From Tubiluchus corallicola (lineage: Eukaryota; Priapulida; Priapulimorpha; Priapulimorphida; Tubiluchidae), in assembly GCA_030141605.1 (NCBI GenBank), contig JAQGDQ010000008.1, positions 76,501 through 140,500 on the forward strand: a stretch of DNA of 64,000 bases, written 5' to 3'. The translations under genes and the position numbers were made by a program. The notes below the pieces were generated by a model. The model worked only from the letters and a program-made list of their open reading frames with translations, searched no databases and was not told the DNA's origin. This document shows, piece by piece, positions 14,402-27,500 of this stretch; within the stretch, counting starts at the first letter, position 1; each line of letters begins with the position of its first letter.

Positions 14402-14444
14402 AGTCTCTAGAAGTTGTGTTTGCGTGATCTGAACAGCAGGCAAG
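14402..14444 (+). other. predicted non-coding exon 1 of the NPY/NPF gene
   Basis: From the initiator-like start, 43 bases run to a strong donor, CAAG followed by GTAAGT, at 14444/14445. There is no ATG in it. In vertebrate NPY genes a 5'-UTR exon is likewise separated from the exon carrying the signal peptide and mature peptide. If correct, the first intron is about 9.3 kb. Transcript data would be needed to join it to 23790. Confidence 0.45.
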
Positions 14445-16336
<1,892 letters not shown>

Positions 16337-16905
16337 TTAATAAAATGTAAATAGTTTTCTTGTTTAAATTTTGATTTTACTTGCAATTAGTGCACAGGCT
16401 TATTGTTTTCGTCATTAGTCCTGCGTGTTTCTTTTGTAATACTTTACTTCCATAAATCCTCGTAGGCTGCAGAAATGAATTGGGCTTCTTGTGAAATCGC
16501 TGGTTTTCCCTAAGATGTGAGAAAGGTGTGTTCTACGATGTTTGTGCAAAAGTCAGCCAACAGAACATGTTAGTAATAACAAAATTCAATTTTGTTGATG
16601 AGAGGGGCTTAGTAATTTTGCAACCACCTGTACTAAAAATTATTATTTTAGTTTTTTTATATTTACACTTAGAAGCCACTCATCGCGTTATAACCTAATG
16701 TGATCTAAGCATTTTTGTAAACTCCACTGTGTGTTGATGCCAATACAATATCGTCTGCATATCATCCACATTTACCTGGAAAATTAATTTTTTATCATCA
16801 ACTGAGCAATGAATATTTTAACAATATTGTAATATTGTATCAATTTTTATGAGTTAACTTTTTATGGCGAAAAAATCTTTAGGGAAGTGGTAACAACCAC
16901 TTCGT

Positions 16906-16946
16906 GATATATGTATATATATATATATGTATATATATGTATATGT

Positions 16947-16980
<34 letters not shown>

Positions 16981-16990
16981 ACAATTATAC
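16906..16990. repeat. (AT)/(GTAT) low-complexity tract
   Basis: Alternating TA and GTATATA units, about 80 bp. The flanks (16337-16905 and 16991-17566) are AT-rich with no recognised feature. Confidence 0.85.
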
Positions 16991-17576
16991 ATATGCATAA
17001 AATGTCAGTAACTAGATGGGTTTCGCATACACTTGTGTTTCATTTGCGTTTATGTTATGATCTGATAGAGCATGTAACAGAATCAAAGAGCGATTCTGTC
17101 TCTATCTTTGAAGCCATATAAACAGCTAACTAACAATGCTGCGCTTCTTATACATTATAATCGCGTCACCATGCTCAAAGAACCATGCTGTGAATGAAAA
17201 TTACAAATTGATTTTGGACAAAAACTCGCGTCTTTCTTGAGTGTGAGTATAGGACAAATTAGTACAAAGAAAACGATATCAGATTAAATTTATCTTTTAT
17301 ACCTGCGAGATAAATAATTGCAAAGTAACCATGAAGCCGTTCGAAATTTTCGTGTGGGAAGTTCTATTTTCAGTTGCACCTATATCTTTTAATTCTTTGT
17401 AGTATTTGCTAAAAAATGCAAATCTAAACTTATATAAATATACCGATAAACATTTTGCTGATAACTGAGTTTGTGCATGAAAACATGTTCCTAATTGTTT
17501 TCTTTGAAGCTTTACTAAAATTTCTATTTACTACCACTACCATGGCTAGCTACGACCACCATTGCCGCTGTTACCG

Positions 17577-17666
<90 letters not shown>

Positions 17667-17667
17667 T

Positions 17668-17699
<32 letters not shown>

Positions 17700-17700
17700 T

Positions 17701-17795
<95 letters not shown>

Positions 17796-17796
17796 T
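17577..17796. repeat. (TAC)n microsatellite, about 220 bp
   Basis: TAC repeats interrupted by a TAT unit at only two places. The right end abuts the LINE fragment directly. Poly-Tyr and poly-Leu frames over it are artefacts of the repeat. Confidence 0.97.
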
Positions 17797-18885
17797 GATT
17801 AGATCATCTGGTAGAACTGTTACATGCTTTATGATATCTTATTGTTGAGACTTGAAAAACGCTTTAGTATAAAAGGTCTAGTTCTGGACTGGTTTAAACG
17901 TTACGTTACCTTGCTAATCGGACACAGTGTGTGCGCATTAATAAGGTTATATCTGCATAAAATGGTATCCGGTCTGGAGTCTCACAGGGCTCAGAGCTTG
18001 GCCCAATTTTTAATACTATATAAGTGCTCCCCTTTGGTGATATAAATCGCAGCATGGACTAGATTATCACTACCATGCAGACGATTCACAAATTTACATA
18101 TCTTTCAAACCCGATAATTCTCTGTCTGAGCAGAATGCTAAATTAGCCACAGAAGCTTGTGTTTCTGAAATCAAATCCAGTATGGTGCAAGTTTTTTTGG
18201 CCTTAAACTCCTCTAAGACTCAGTTAAATATATTTTGGTATTTCTAACCAATTGAAGAAAATTTCAAATTCAGCTATTTTTTATGAGTCTGCTGTAACAC
18301 ATAGTGCATTTGTGAAAAATCTTGGCTGTTTCTTTAATTGCAATATGACAAATCAAAAACATATTAATCACATTTGCAGTGCTGCCTTTTTTCAGCTTAT
18401 GAATATTGGCAAAGTGAGATATTTTCTTGACAAACCAACTTCAAAACAGTTCATTCGTCGATTTGTGGCAAGTCGACTAGACTATTGCAACTCTCTTCTT
18501 TTTGGTGCATCAGATTGTCATTTACTGAAATTTACGGGTTCAAAATGCTGCTGCGCGGTTGATCACTCAGACAAAAAATTTGATCACAAAACTTCTGTTT
18601 TGGCTCAGTTACATTGATTGCCTGTGCATTTCCGAATAGAATTAAAAATCTTGTTTGCTTGTATACAAGTGCATGAATGGTGCTGACCCAAATTACTTAA
18701 CAGTGTTACTTTCATGGTATGTGCCAAGTAGGCAGTTGCGATCGACTAAACTATACACTTTGAATGTGCCAAGGATTGGTCTTGCCACTTGTTGTGGTTT
18801 ATCATTTGCTTATGCTGCCCCGTATCTTTGGAACCAGCTGTCCCTTCATGTCAAAACGTCTCCTTCAATTCCTTGTTTTAATTAT
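17797..18885 (+). mobile_element. dead non-LTR retrotransposon (LINE) reverse transcriptase fragment
   Basis: Broken plus-strand frames carry reverse transcriptase landmarks in order: a KGLVLDWFKRYVT segment near 17870-17910; the catalytic box region near 18075-18100, where Y-A-D-D appears as HADD; the thumb-like ASRLDYCNSLLFGAS segment near 18465-18510; and the C-terminal YAAPYLWNQL segment near 18810-18840. The layout fits the CR1/Jockey-like LINE group of marine animals. Frameshifts and stops occur throughout, and the 5' part (endonuclease, early RT) is missing. It lies in the proposed first intron of the neuropeptide gene, bracketed by microsatellites. Confidence 0.85.
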
Positions 18886-18958
18886 TATTTATTATTATTA
18901 CCTACTACTTCTACTGCTGCTGTTACTACTAATGCTGCTACTACTACTACTGCTGCCG

Positions 18959-18996
<38 letters not shown>

Positions 18997-19013
18997 ATTA
19001 TTATCTACTATAC
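18872..19013. repeat. compound ATT/ACT/TGC trinucleotide tract at the LINE 3' end
   Basis: ATT units pass into ACT and GCT/TGC units. It starts where LINE coding homology stops, which fits a microsatellite-like LINE tail that expanded and diverged after insertion. Confidence 0.85.
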
Positions 19014-20676
19014 CATCTATCATTAGCAAATTAGTAAAAGAATTGTTTCTCTGGAACATGTAATCATATCTTCATCTTTCTTAGTAGCTGATCTATATAT
19101 ATTCGCCTTTCTGTTGTAGCCCTTTACATTTTACACTGACTTTGCTTAGAGCAATTTGTACAAAAAGATAGTCAATGTCTTACTATCCTGTAGATGATAC
19201 ACCACTGTTAAGTAACTCGGCTTTTGATACCAGCATGTCACACAGGGGAAAAATTAATCAGTCACATCAAAAAACATCTATACTGCTTGTGACATTTATA
19301 CCTACAATAAAAAGCATGTCATGTCTACAGCTTTAAGCACACGCAAATAATCTTTGTTTTGTTACCTTCCGCCCGAGTCCCTAACGACTTTCCCCGAAGT
19401 TAATCTCACCAATATCAGTATCTTAGTAGTAATCAAGAAAGCCACGTGTGCACCTTACAGCCGTCATGACAGTAATCATTACCGCCATGATCGTCATTCT
19501 CATTGGTATCATCACTCATGCTTGAAATTATTGCACGTTGTAATGACGAATATATATATAGTAGCCATAACCTTAGAAGGATGGCGAGTGTAACAGTGGG
19601 AAAAAATTGTTGTTGCTGTTTTATTATAGTTCGGTAGGATGTTGTGGGTTGGGATAGCGGAGCTCGGTACGAAAATCACCTTTGCCGTTAATGTCAGAGG
19701 TGGTCACTGGTTAGCAATTGTTTTTCTCTACGGTCTAAAGCTTTACAACGAAAAAGAAACGCTAAATATTAAGTTAACATATATGACTAGACTTTATTTT
19801 ACATATGACCACCGGAAACACAAACATAACGATGAATACGAGAAAATGACACGTTAGGAACATTAACCATTAGTAACATACCGGAAATTTATACCCAAAG
19901 TCAATCCTAAACTACAAAAGCCAAAAAACGGCAGATCATAAATATATACTACGCAAAAAGTACTGGCAAAACAAATATCAACGTTAACATAGCTAGGATC
20001 AGAGTCTCCTCACGTACCATGGATCCATGGTCCAAAAGGCAGACAACTGACAGCAAGCATCGAAATTAAGAATAACATAAACAAAATAGGCTACTCAAAC
20101 AAGTCAGTGCGATCAAGACGAACCAACGCATCGCGACAAAGAGCGAGATTCCGGGCCTACCACAACCCTACAGCCATCCAGCTTAAATAGGACTTTGTCG
20201 TTGCATGCCATTTTCCAATTTGCCAAAGTGTCGAATTATAAGAAAAAAATACGCACGACTGCCAATTCTTCCTAAGTAAAAATGCCTACCTAGCAGAATA
20301 TATTATTACACCTCCGAGAAACTGATTTACGACGCTAGGGGTCGCTAGAGAAATTATGTAACATTATACGTACATTCATAGATGTTTAGGGTAAAACAGA
20401 AAAAACTTGCAAATGCCATGACGAGGCGAGTATGAGTGGGTGTTAGTCTGCGTAATTCGTAAAGACCTGAACGTTATTAATATAGATAAGAAACACACAG
20501 CTTCAGTGCATACAAGTGTACTGAATTCCTGTTCAAATAAAGAGACTAATGTAATAACTGTTTTCTCAGCAATAGCATATATTGCTCTTCATTAAGTTAA
20601 TTGGCTGCTGGAACCACCTGCTTGTCCTCAAACAAAGGATGAGAGTATTAACCTGCTTAATGTTGTACCTGCTACT

Positions 20677-20678
<2 letters not shown>
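19014..20678. other. predicted intron, no supported gene
   Basis: Unique AT-rich DNA with no coding signal I trust. A 14-bp perfect palindrome, CCATGGATCCATGG, lies near 20018-20031. Confidence 0.4.

Positions 20679-20754
<76 letters not shown>
20679..20754. repeat. (GA)n microsatellite
   Basis: About 76 bp of uninterrupted GA dinucleotide. Frames on both strands over it are repeat translations. Confidence 0.97.
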
Positions 20755-20755
<1 letters not shown>

Positions 20756-23085
20756 AAAGAATAAGATTCAATCTGCTTTCAGTATCAACACTTCGAGTAC
20801 ACTGGTTCAATATTTTGAAAGATTTTGTGCTTAGGTAGTCGAATATGTTCTTACTTTGAATCTAGTGCAATAAAAATTGACTCTATCTCGGATTTTATAT
20901 CAAGATTTCTCATCACACGATGATACCGATAAAATTTGCACGGACATTTTAATATGTGAGTTCTTGATACTCAGAAATCCCGGCATTTAAAATATTAAAC
21001 ATCATGCCGTTTTGTTTCGAAGTGCGTCTAAATCAGAGAAACTACATGGTATAAAACGGCTTCCCAGAAAAATGCTACTGCTTGTCAATCACAGTTAAAG
21101 AATTTCATTATTGCTAACTATAAGTTGCTTTCGTTGTTTTCTGCTTTTTGCTTTTCTTTTTCTGAGAATGGTTTTAAATTCAAACTGCAATGTAAATAAG
21201 ATCACAGGGTTTTTATCACTTTCACCCTTGTGCTCATCGTTTTCATTAAAACTAATTCCATGTTGAATTCCTTTTTAGCATTTTGCCAAACAATCATCTG
21301 TACAAGACTTGCCTTGTCAACACTGACTTGCAAAACGAAAATATGTTTTTCCATCAACAAAAACCGCTTCCAAAGTTGATTACGATAAACTTAATAGGAA
21401 AGCAGATTAGCTCAGCTATCCTACTCTTTTTTGCTGAAGGTTTTTCTCTTTTTTCTTTTTCGTAACACATTTTGCAGCAATTGACAAAATTTATTCTGAT
21501 CACGATAAAAATTTCATAATTTCCCCACCAAAGCACCAACATTTTGCTATTGTTTGCGCTAGTGATTTGACAAATTAAATCGAAGTAGGATCAGCACTAA
21601 CCGAGCAGATGTTTCCGTCGAATTGCTCAACAAATTAAAGCAATTCAGGAAAATCCGATTTAGAATTCGAGGGTTTAAAGATTGGATTTCTAACGCACGC
21701 AAACTGCTATACTATGTCAATGGATCGCAGGCCTGTATACAATCCTTATCTGATACGACGTGTTTTGTCTATCCTATTTTGTTGACATACTTTATCACTT
21801 ATATTATTTTCTCGCTTTACAAATACAAATTAAAACATTTCACCTTGAATGACTTTTAATACTAAAATAGCTTTCGCTTATATCGTTTGAATATCGTTTA
21901 AAATAAAAATTAATTTATCATTTACTGTTATTGGCACAATTAGTAGTTTGTTATCTTTTAATTTGTCACATAACATTACCAGTTAAATTAGAACGATCCT
22001 TCTCTCTTTTTCTTTCGCTTTCCTTTTTCTTTATTCCTTTCTAGCACTTTCTTCCTTACATCATTTTCTTTTTCTCTTTCTCGTCTATCCTTCCTGCTGT
22101 TTCTTTTTTCATGTAATGCAATTTAATGCGAATACAAAAAGCCTATATGTTTTCGTGTTGGTATCTTACGTGTGATATAATTAATTATTTTAAATTATGC
22201 AATTCTAATTAAACGCATTACACGATAGCAGACCACCAACTGATATTGTAACAGAATAAGCAATTTCGAAACCGCTTGAATAAGTTTTCTTTTTGCCCTT
22301 GAACGTTGAAGTAATCCTTGAACTCGCTTCCGCTAAAATCGTATGATCATTGTAACATGTAGTACCGTCTTTTTAAATAAATGATTTTACTAGGTTTAGT
22401 GTGAGATTCGAATTCACTATGGATGTTTCAGAAGTCCTTCACTATTTCAATTTTCGTTTTTTTCTAAATCAACTTCTATCATCGTGTAATGAATTCTTTC
22501 TCATTAGTTTTGAATACGATACATGAGAATTTCGGCATCTTCAAACGTTGGCTACATTAAGTCTACAGTTGTGCTTTCCCGCCCGTAAATTATATCGTAC
22601 TTTTTTATATCAAGCTGTTTCATAGTTTTCAATTTTGAATTATTTATAATTTATATTGATATTTAATATATAAATTGGTATATAAAGGCATATACTATCA
22701 GAATTAATGTATGTTAGAATGATCTATAATATTATTCATATAATGATTTTGTACACAAACTTTACAATATAATATAAATTTATATATACAATACAAATAT
22801 AAAATATAACAACATATTTTATTATCAATCAGTTAAAACCAGGTTACGCCTTTTCTTAGAATCTGTCTGTCATTTGGTATTCTTGACACGAACAGGTTGA
22901 ACGTTGATTGAGTAAGTAATAAACGTGAAGCATGCGAGTAAACAAAAACCTCTCTGCGCTCTATTGCTTCCAGTTTTCATTTAGAGTAATTATTGAAATT
23001 AGAGAGGCGCGTCTAGAACATTCAAGTTTCTCTCTTATTGCTACAGAGTTATAGCAGTTTGCATAATGTGGTAAACAACGTGTGG
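20755..23085. other. predicted intron, no supported gene
   Basis: AT-rich DNA, with a strongly AT-only patch around 22620-22810. Nothing else is recognised. Confidence 0.4.
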
Positions 23086-23265
23086 TTTGCAACGCGTGGT
23101 TTGCAACATGCTGTGTGCAACGTATTTTGCAACACATGGTTTGCAACATGCGGTGTGCAACGTATTTTACAACATATGGTTTGCAACATACGGCGTGCAA
23201 CGGATTTTGCAACACATGGTTTACAACATGCGTGTGCACTGTGCAACGTATTTTGCAACATGCTA
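23086..23265. repeat. 40-bp minisatellite, about four copies
   Basis: The phrase TTGCAACATG (or one-base variants) recurs at 23101, 23141, 23181 and 23221, giving a 40-bp period, with a partial copy upstream. Within each unit the core TGCAAC recurs about every 13 bp, so the array probably grew from a shorter motif. Several frames stay open through it on both strands, but 40 is not a multiple of three and the frames shift between copies, so it is not coding. Confidence 0.93.
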
Positions 23266-23789
23266 CTTGTTCGCTTTATTGTGAGCCGAGAAAGAGAAAC
23301 ATCTAGGAATTTTTGGAGTAAAATGTGGCAAGCAGCAGCAAATATATTGATCGTACTCGTTTTTGGGATACTATGAGTAAACAGTCGTCGTTGAAGAAGT
23401 TTGTCTTACACTAAAAAGTGTTGCAGAATCCTTTTTCAGAAAATAAATCTTTGCTTCTTCAGACAGCACTTGCTTTAGTTTTCTGGCCCCTATCGTACAA
23501 TACGTTTAACAGCATACAACTCACAGGTTGTTAAGGCTTTTTGTGACTTAATAAAATTGAACAAATCTTTAAAAAGTTTAGTTAAATCATTATTAACAGT
23601 ATGAGCTTTTGTAAGACTGCAAATGTCTGAAAGTGCACCAGTACTCAATTTCAATCAGTGTTTGATATTAAACGTAGGCCTACCTTTTATCAACGAGGAG
23701 AAAATAAATGTACACCTTTAATTTGCGAAATCCTTTTAGGCATGCAATGTTCAACTTGTCATAAATTTCTGCATTTTTTCCTTTTTTAG
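23266..23789. other. end of predicted intron 1
   Basis: Unique AT-rich DNA ending in a clear polypyrimidine tract and acceptor (TTTTTTAG, AG at 23788-23789) that opens the first coding exon of the neuropeptide gene. Confidence 0.6.
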
Positions 23790-23821
23790 TGTACGAAAGA
23801 CTAACACAAGGACAAGAAATC

Positions 23822-24224
23822 ATGGCAAAGTTTGAACTAAACGCTCTCATTGTAACTTTTTGTATAATTCTGCTCTCATCCGAATTCATCAGGCCATCAT
23901 ATGCAGACGTATCTAAATTGAATGATCCTGCCACAATGAAATACTTGAAGGACATGGAAAAGATCTTTGCCACGTTAGCAAGGCCACGGTAAGTGCATGT
24001 CTAAAACTTCTGTACAATGACAGAATGACAGAGATGATGTAACATACAAAAACAGATAGAGTGGAGATAAGAGAGAAGAAAGTGCCGGAAAGAAGGAGGA
24101 AAAGGCAGAGGGAATGAGCGAAGGCAGGCAAAAAAGAATGAGAGATAAGGAAAGAGAGGGGATTGAATATCTAATGAACAAGGAGACGAAAGGGGAGTAA
24201 AAAAGGGGAATATAGCCAGAGAGA

Positions 24225-24262
<38 letters not shown>

Positions 24263-24488
24263 CAAAGAGAAAGGGAGGGACAGAGAGAAGGCAGAGAGAG
24301 CGAGAAAAACGAAAAGAGGGAAGGAGACCGTTTATACAATGGTACTCGTTTGTATATATTTTGCTAAGGACAATCGGTTAGACTTATTTATTGCCGTGCG
24401 TGGGGCGGTAAGGATCCTAAATTCGAACCTGCTGTCGAAATATTTTAGCTATAACCACTTTGTCGACTTTGTTTTTATTAACTCAGTA

Positions 24489-24565
<77 letters not shown>

Positions 24566-27500
24566 GCCTCGGCTACAGGGGTTGTTTTTCTTGATGAATA
24601 ATGACGTATGACATGACGTAATTAATGTGCACAAACATAATTAAATTCAGAAAGATTTAGCGTAATTGATTTTACATATTGTTTAACGCCTTCATTAATT
24701 TTGTTAATTTGCGCCGTGCGTGCAAACAGTTCATTTAAATGTGAGAAAACCTTGAAGATAATTACGTATTTGATTGTTAGTTATAATCGCTATCCGGCTT
24801 CCTAAAAATGGTGTTATGTAAAAGACGGCAACGGAAAATGTAATGGTTGCTTTGAAAAAATAAAATGCAGTAGCGCGAAAAACGGAAGCAATAAATTCCC
24901 ACAAATTATCTAAACAAGCCAAAACTTTGCGGAAGCCAAGCCTGGGTCCAGCCGCCTAGTAGTACTAGAAATTCTTTGGCGAAATTGTCCTGAAATTAGC
25001 CTGTTTATCATTGTTTGTTCCAAAAAATGCAATTTTGTCTTATTAGCATGAAATTAAGTGCACGTGGGAGCTTACCACTGTTCTTGATCATTTCTCACAG
25101 TCATCTCACAATGTGAAAAATGTTGCAGATATTTCCGCTAAAACCAAAGACATGTGTATGATACACATGCGCATAAGTTTAGTAAAGGAGCAAATTTTTG
25201 GGATTTCAAAGTACCTGCCCTAATTATATTAGTAATGATTATATTGAAAATAAGAATTAATTACAAGCAAGCCTAACTGTGCAGGAAATCTTGACAAGAA
25301 GTTTAGGTGATGATGCGCTGTCAATCCACAATGTACTTGCGTTTACAGAGATTATGTTTTTGACGGTTTGAGGGGAACTCAGCAGCATCTTCCGTGTTGT
25401 GGGATGACTGCGGTTTTGCACAATTTAGCTAGCAGACTTTTTTGGGTCCTTACGACTAGTGCTACTGTAGAGCAAGCTATAAAAATCCCTCCTATTTAAG
25501 AACTTTTGCGTTTAAAGAGGCATTTCTGTTTCAGTGTGTAGTTTAGAACTAACCATGTTTCATTAATACAAAAACCAAGAAAAGTAAATAACATACTATA
25601 ATTCTAAATACTTCCTTCTGCAAAAATGCGTCGGCCGGGAGTCGAACCCGGATCAACTGCTTGGAAGGCAGCTATGCTAACCGTTATACCACCGACGCTA
25701 ACACATTTAAATGTTTAAAAAGTTCTACATGGTCTAGCTAAATTTCATGCACGGATAATTCACGAAACTAGAGCACTTACATCATTAACCTGGGAGAACC
25801 ACTTAAACCGCTGATATTCTGCAGTATGCGCACGTCGAATGTGCACGTCGATTCGTCCTTAAAATATACTGTTTGTCTTTCGCAAAAAAAATGCTTTGTT
25901 TAGAAAAAAGTGTACAATGTTACACCTCTGTTGCAATTATCCATTTATAACACAATGAAATATCAGGGGGCAACAGTTACTAAAAACATGAAGACAGAAT
26001 GTGGGCAATGAAGGCATGAAGCGTTAAAGAGAGACAAAGGGTCTACTGCTAGCAGCTGCAAAAGAAACTATAAAATAACATCTGCAAAACTTAATGCAAC
26101 TTTAACTAGTTGTGGCACGGTATCAGTTTACATGTAAATCCAGGTGTCATTTATAGAAATTTCATTCATTGCAATAATTGCCATAATACATTGCATTTTT
26201 CCCTTATTTTTCTTAGTGTATTGATACGAACAATTAAACAAACATACAAGCAAACGAACGAATAACAGATCACCAACCAACCAACCAACCAAACAACAAG
26301 CAAGCAAGAAAACAAACAAACAAGCAAACAGGCATACAAACAAACAACCGTATGTATGTTGGTTTGTTCGTTTGTTTGTTTGCGTTTTTGTCAGGCTGTT
26401 TGATTACTTGCTTGTTCGTTCGTTCGGTCGTTCGTTCCTTCATTCATTGTTTCCTTCATTCATTCGTCAGTCCATTCGTTCACTCACTCGTTCGTTTGTT
26501 CGCTGTTTATTTCTTTGTTCATTCTTTCATTTGTTTTTTCATGTGTGCGGCTTGTTTCGATCATTTGCAAACACAATTCAAAACTATTCGGAACGAATTC
26601 AAAACTATTTATGTCCTCGTTTATTTGCTTATCCCTTCGTCGTTCCTTTTGTTTTCTTATTTGTTAGTTCCTTCGTTTATGTGTTAATTCTTTTGGCAGT
26701 TTGTTTCTTTGATTGTTTGCTTGCAACTTTGATCGTTTGTTTGCTGATCTGTTGTTCAAATTGTTTGTTCACTTGTTTTATTGCGTACCAATTTAAAGCC
26801 GTTTCGTTTTTATCGTTTGTTTTTTTCGCTTGTTTACACCTTTGTTTACATTTCAAAATAAAATAGAACTTATTAGGCGATATATATATATATATCGCCT
26901 AATAAGTTCTATTTTATTTATATATGTATATATACATGTATATATAATTGAACATAAACATTCGTCATTAATCATTGAATCATTAAGGTTCATAATGTGC
27001 CCTTCTGACAAAATAATTCTTCGCTAACGCTGCAACAAAAAGGCGATCATTCTGTATTGTCGTGGCTGCAAAAAAAAATAAAAAATATCAGCAATTCTTG
27101 TCAAACTCAATGACACGAGAGCTAATAAATAAGATACACCCTGCAGCATACAAATTGGTTTATTGACGTTTTCGCTGCTCAGGTTTATGGTGAACACTTT
27201 TCCAAAACACTGACAATCGTCGTTTCGATTTGTCGTTAGCACTTTTGTGGGAAATCACTGACAGGAATTCCCATCAAATGGCATCACAAGTGGAAATCTG
27301 AATGACACTATTTGCATTTTATACGTCTGCCATTATAGTGGGGTGAACGTCAAGAAAATGTTCTTGCTATTTAAATAATATGCATGACCTTGGTTCTTTT
27401 TTACTTTTAAGTAGACATATCAGTCAATGAATTTTCTTAACATGTTCGGCTTATTTTCAAAGTAAAAGCATGAAACTGTTTTGTCACCACTCAGTGTGAA

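Noticed and set aside
22961-23376. Cys/His-rich frames on both strands that look zinc-finger-like
   Set aside because: They are all frames through the 40-bp minisatellite; the period is not a multiple of three and the Cys/His spacing follows the TGCAAC repeat.
26352-26866. Phe/Val/Leu/Cys-rich 111-164 codon frames
   Set aside because: Translations of a degenerate TTTG/TTCG/TTCA tetranucleotide region.
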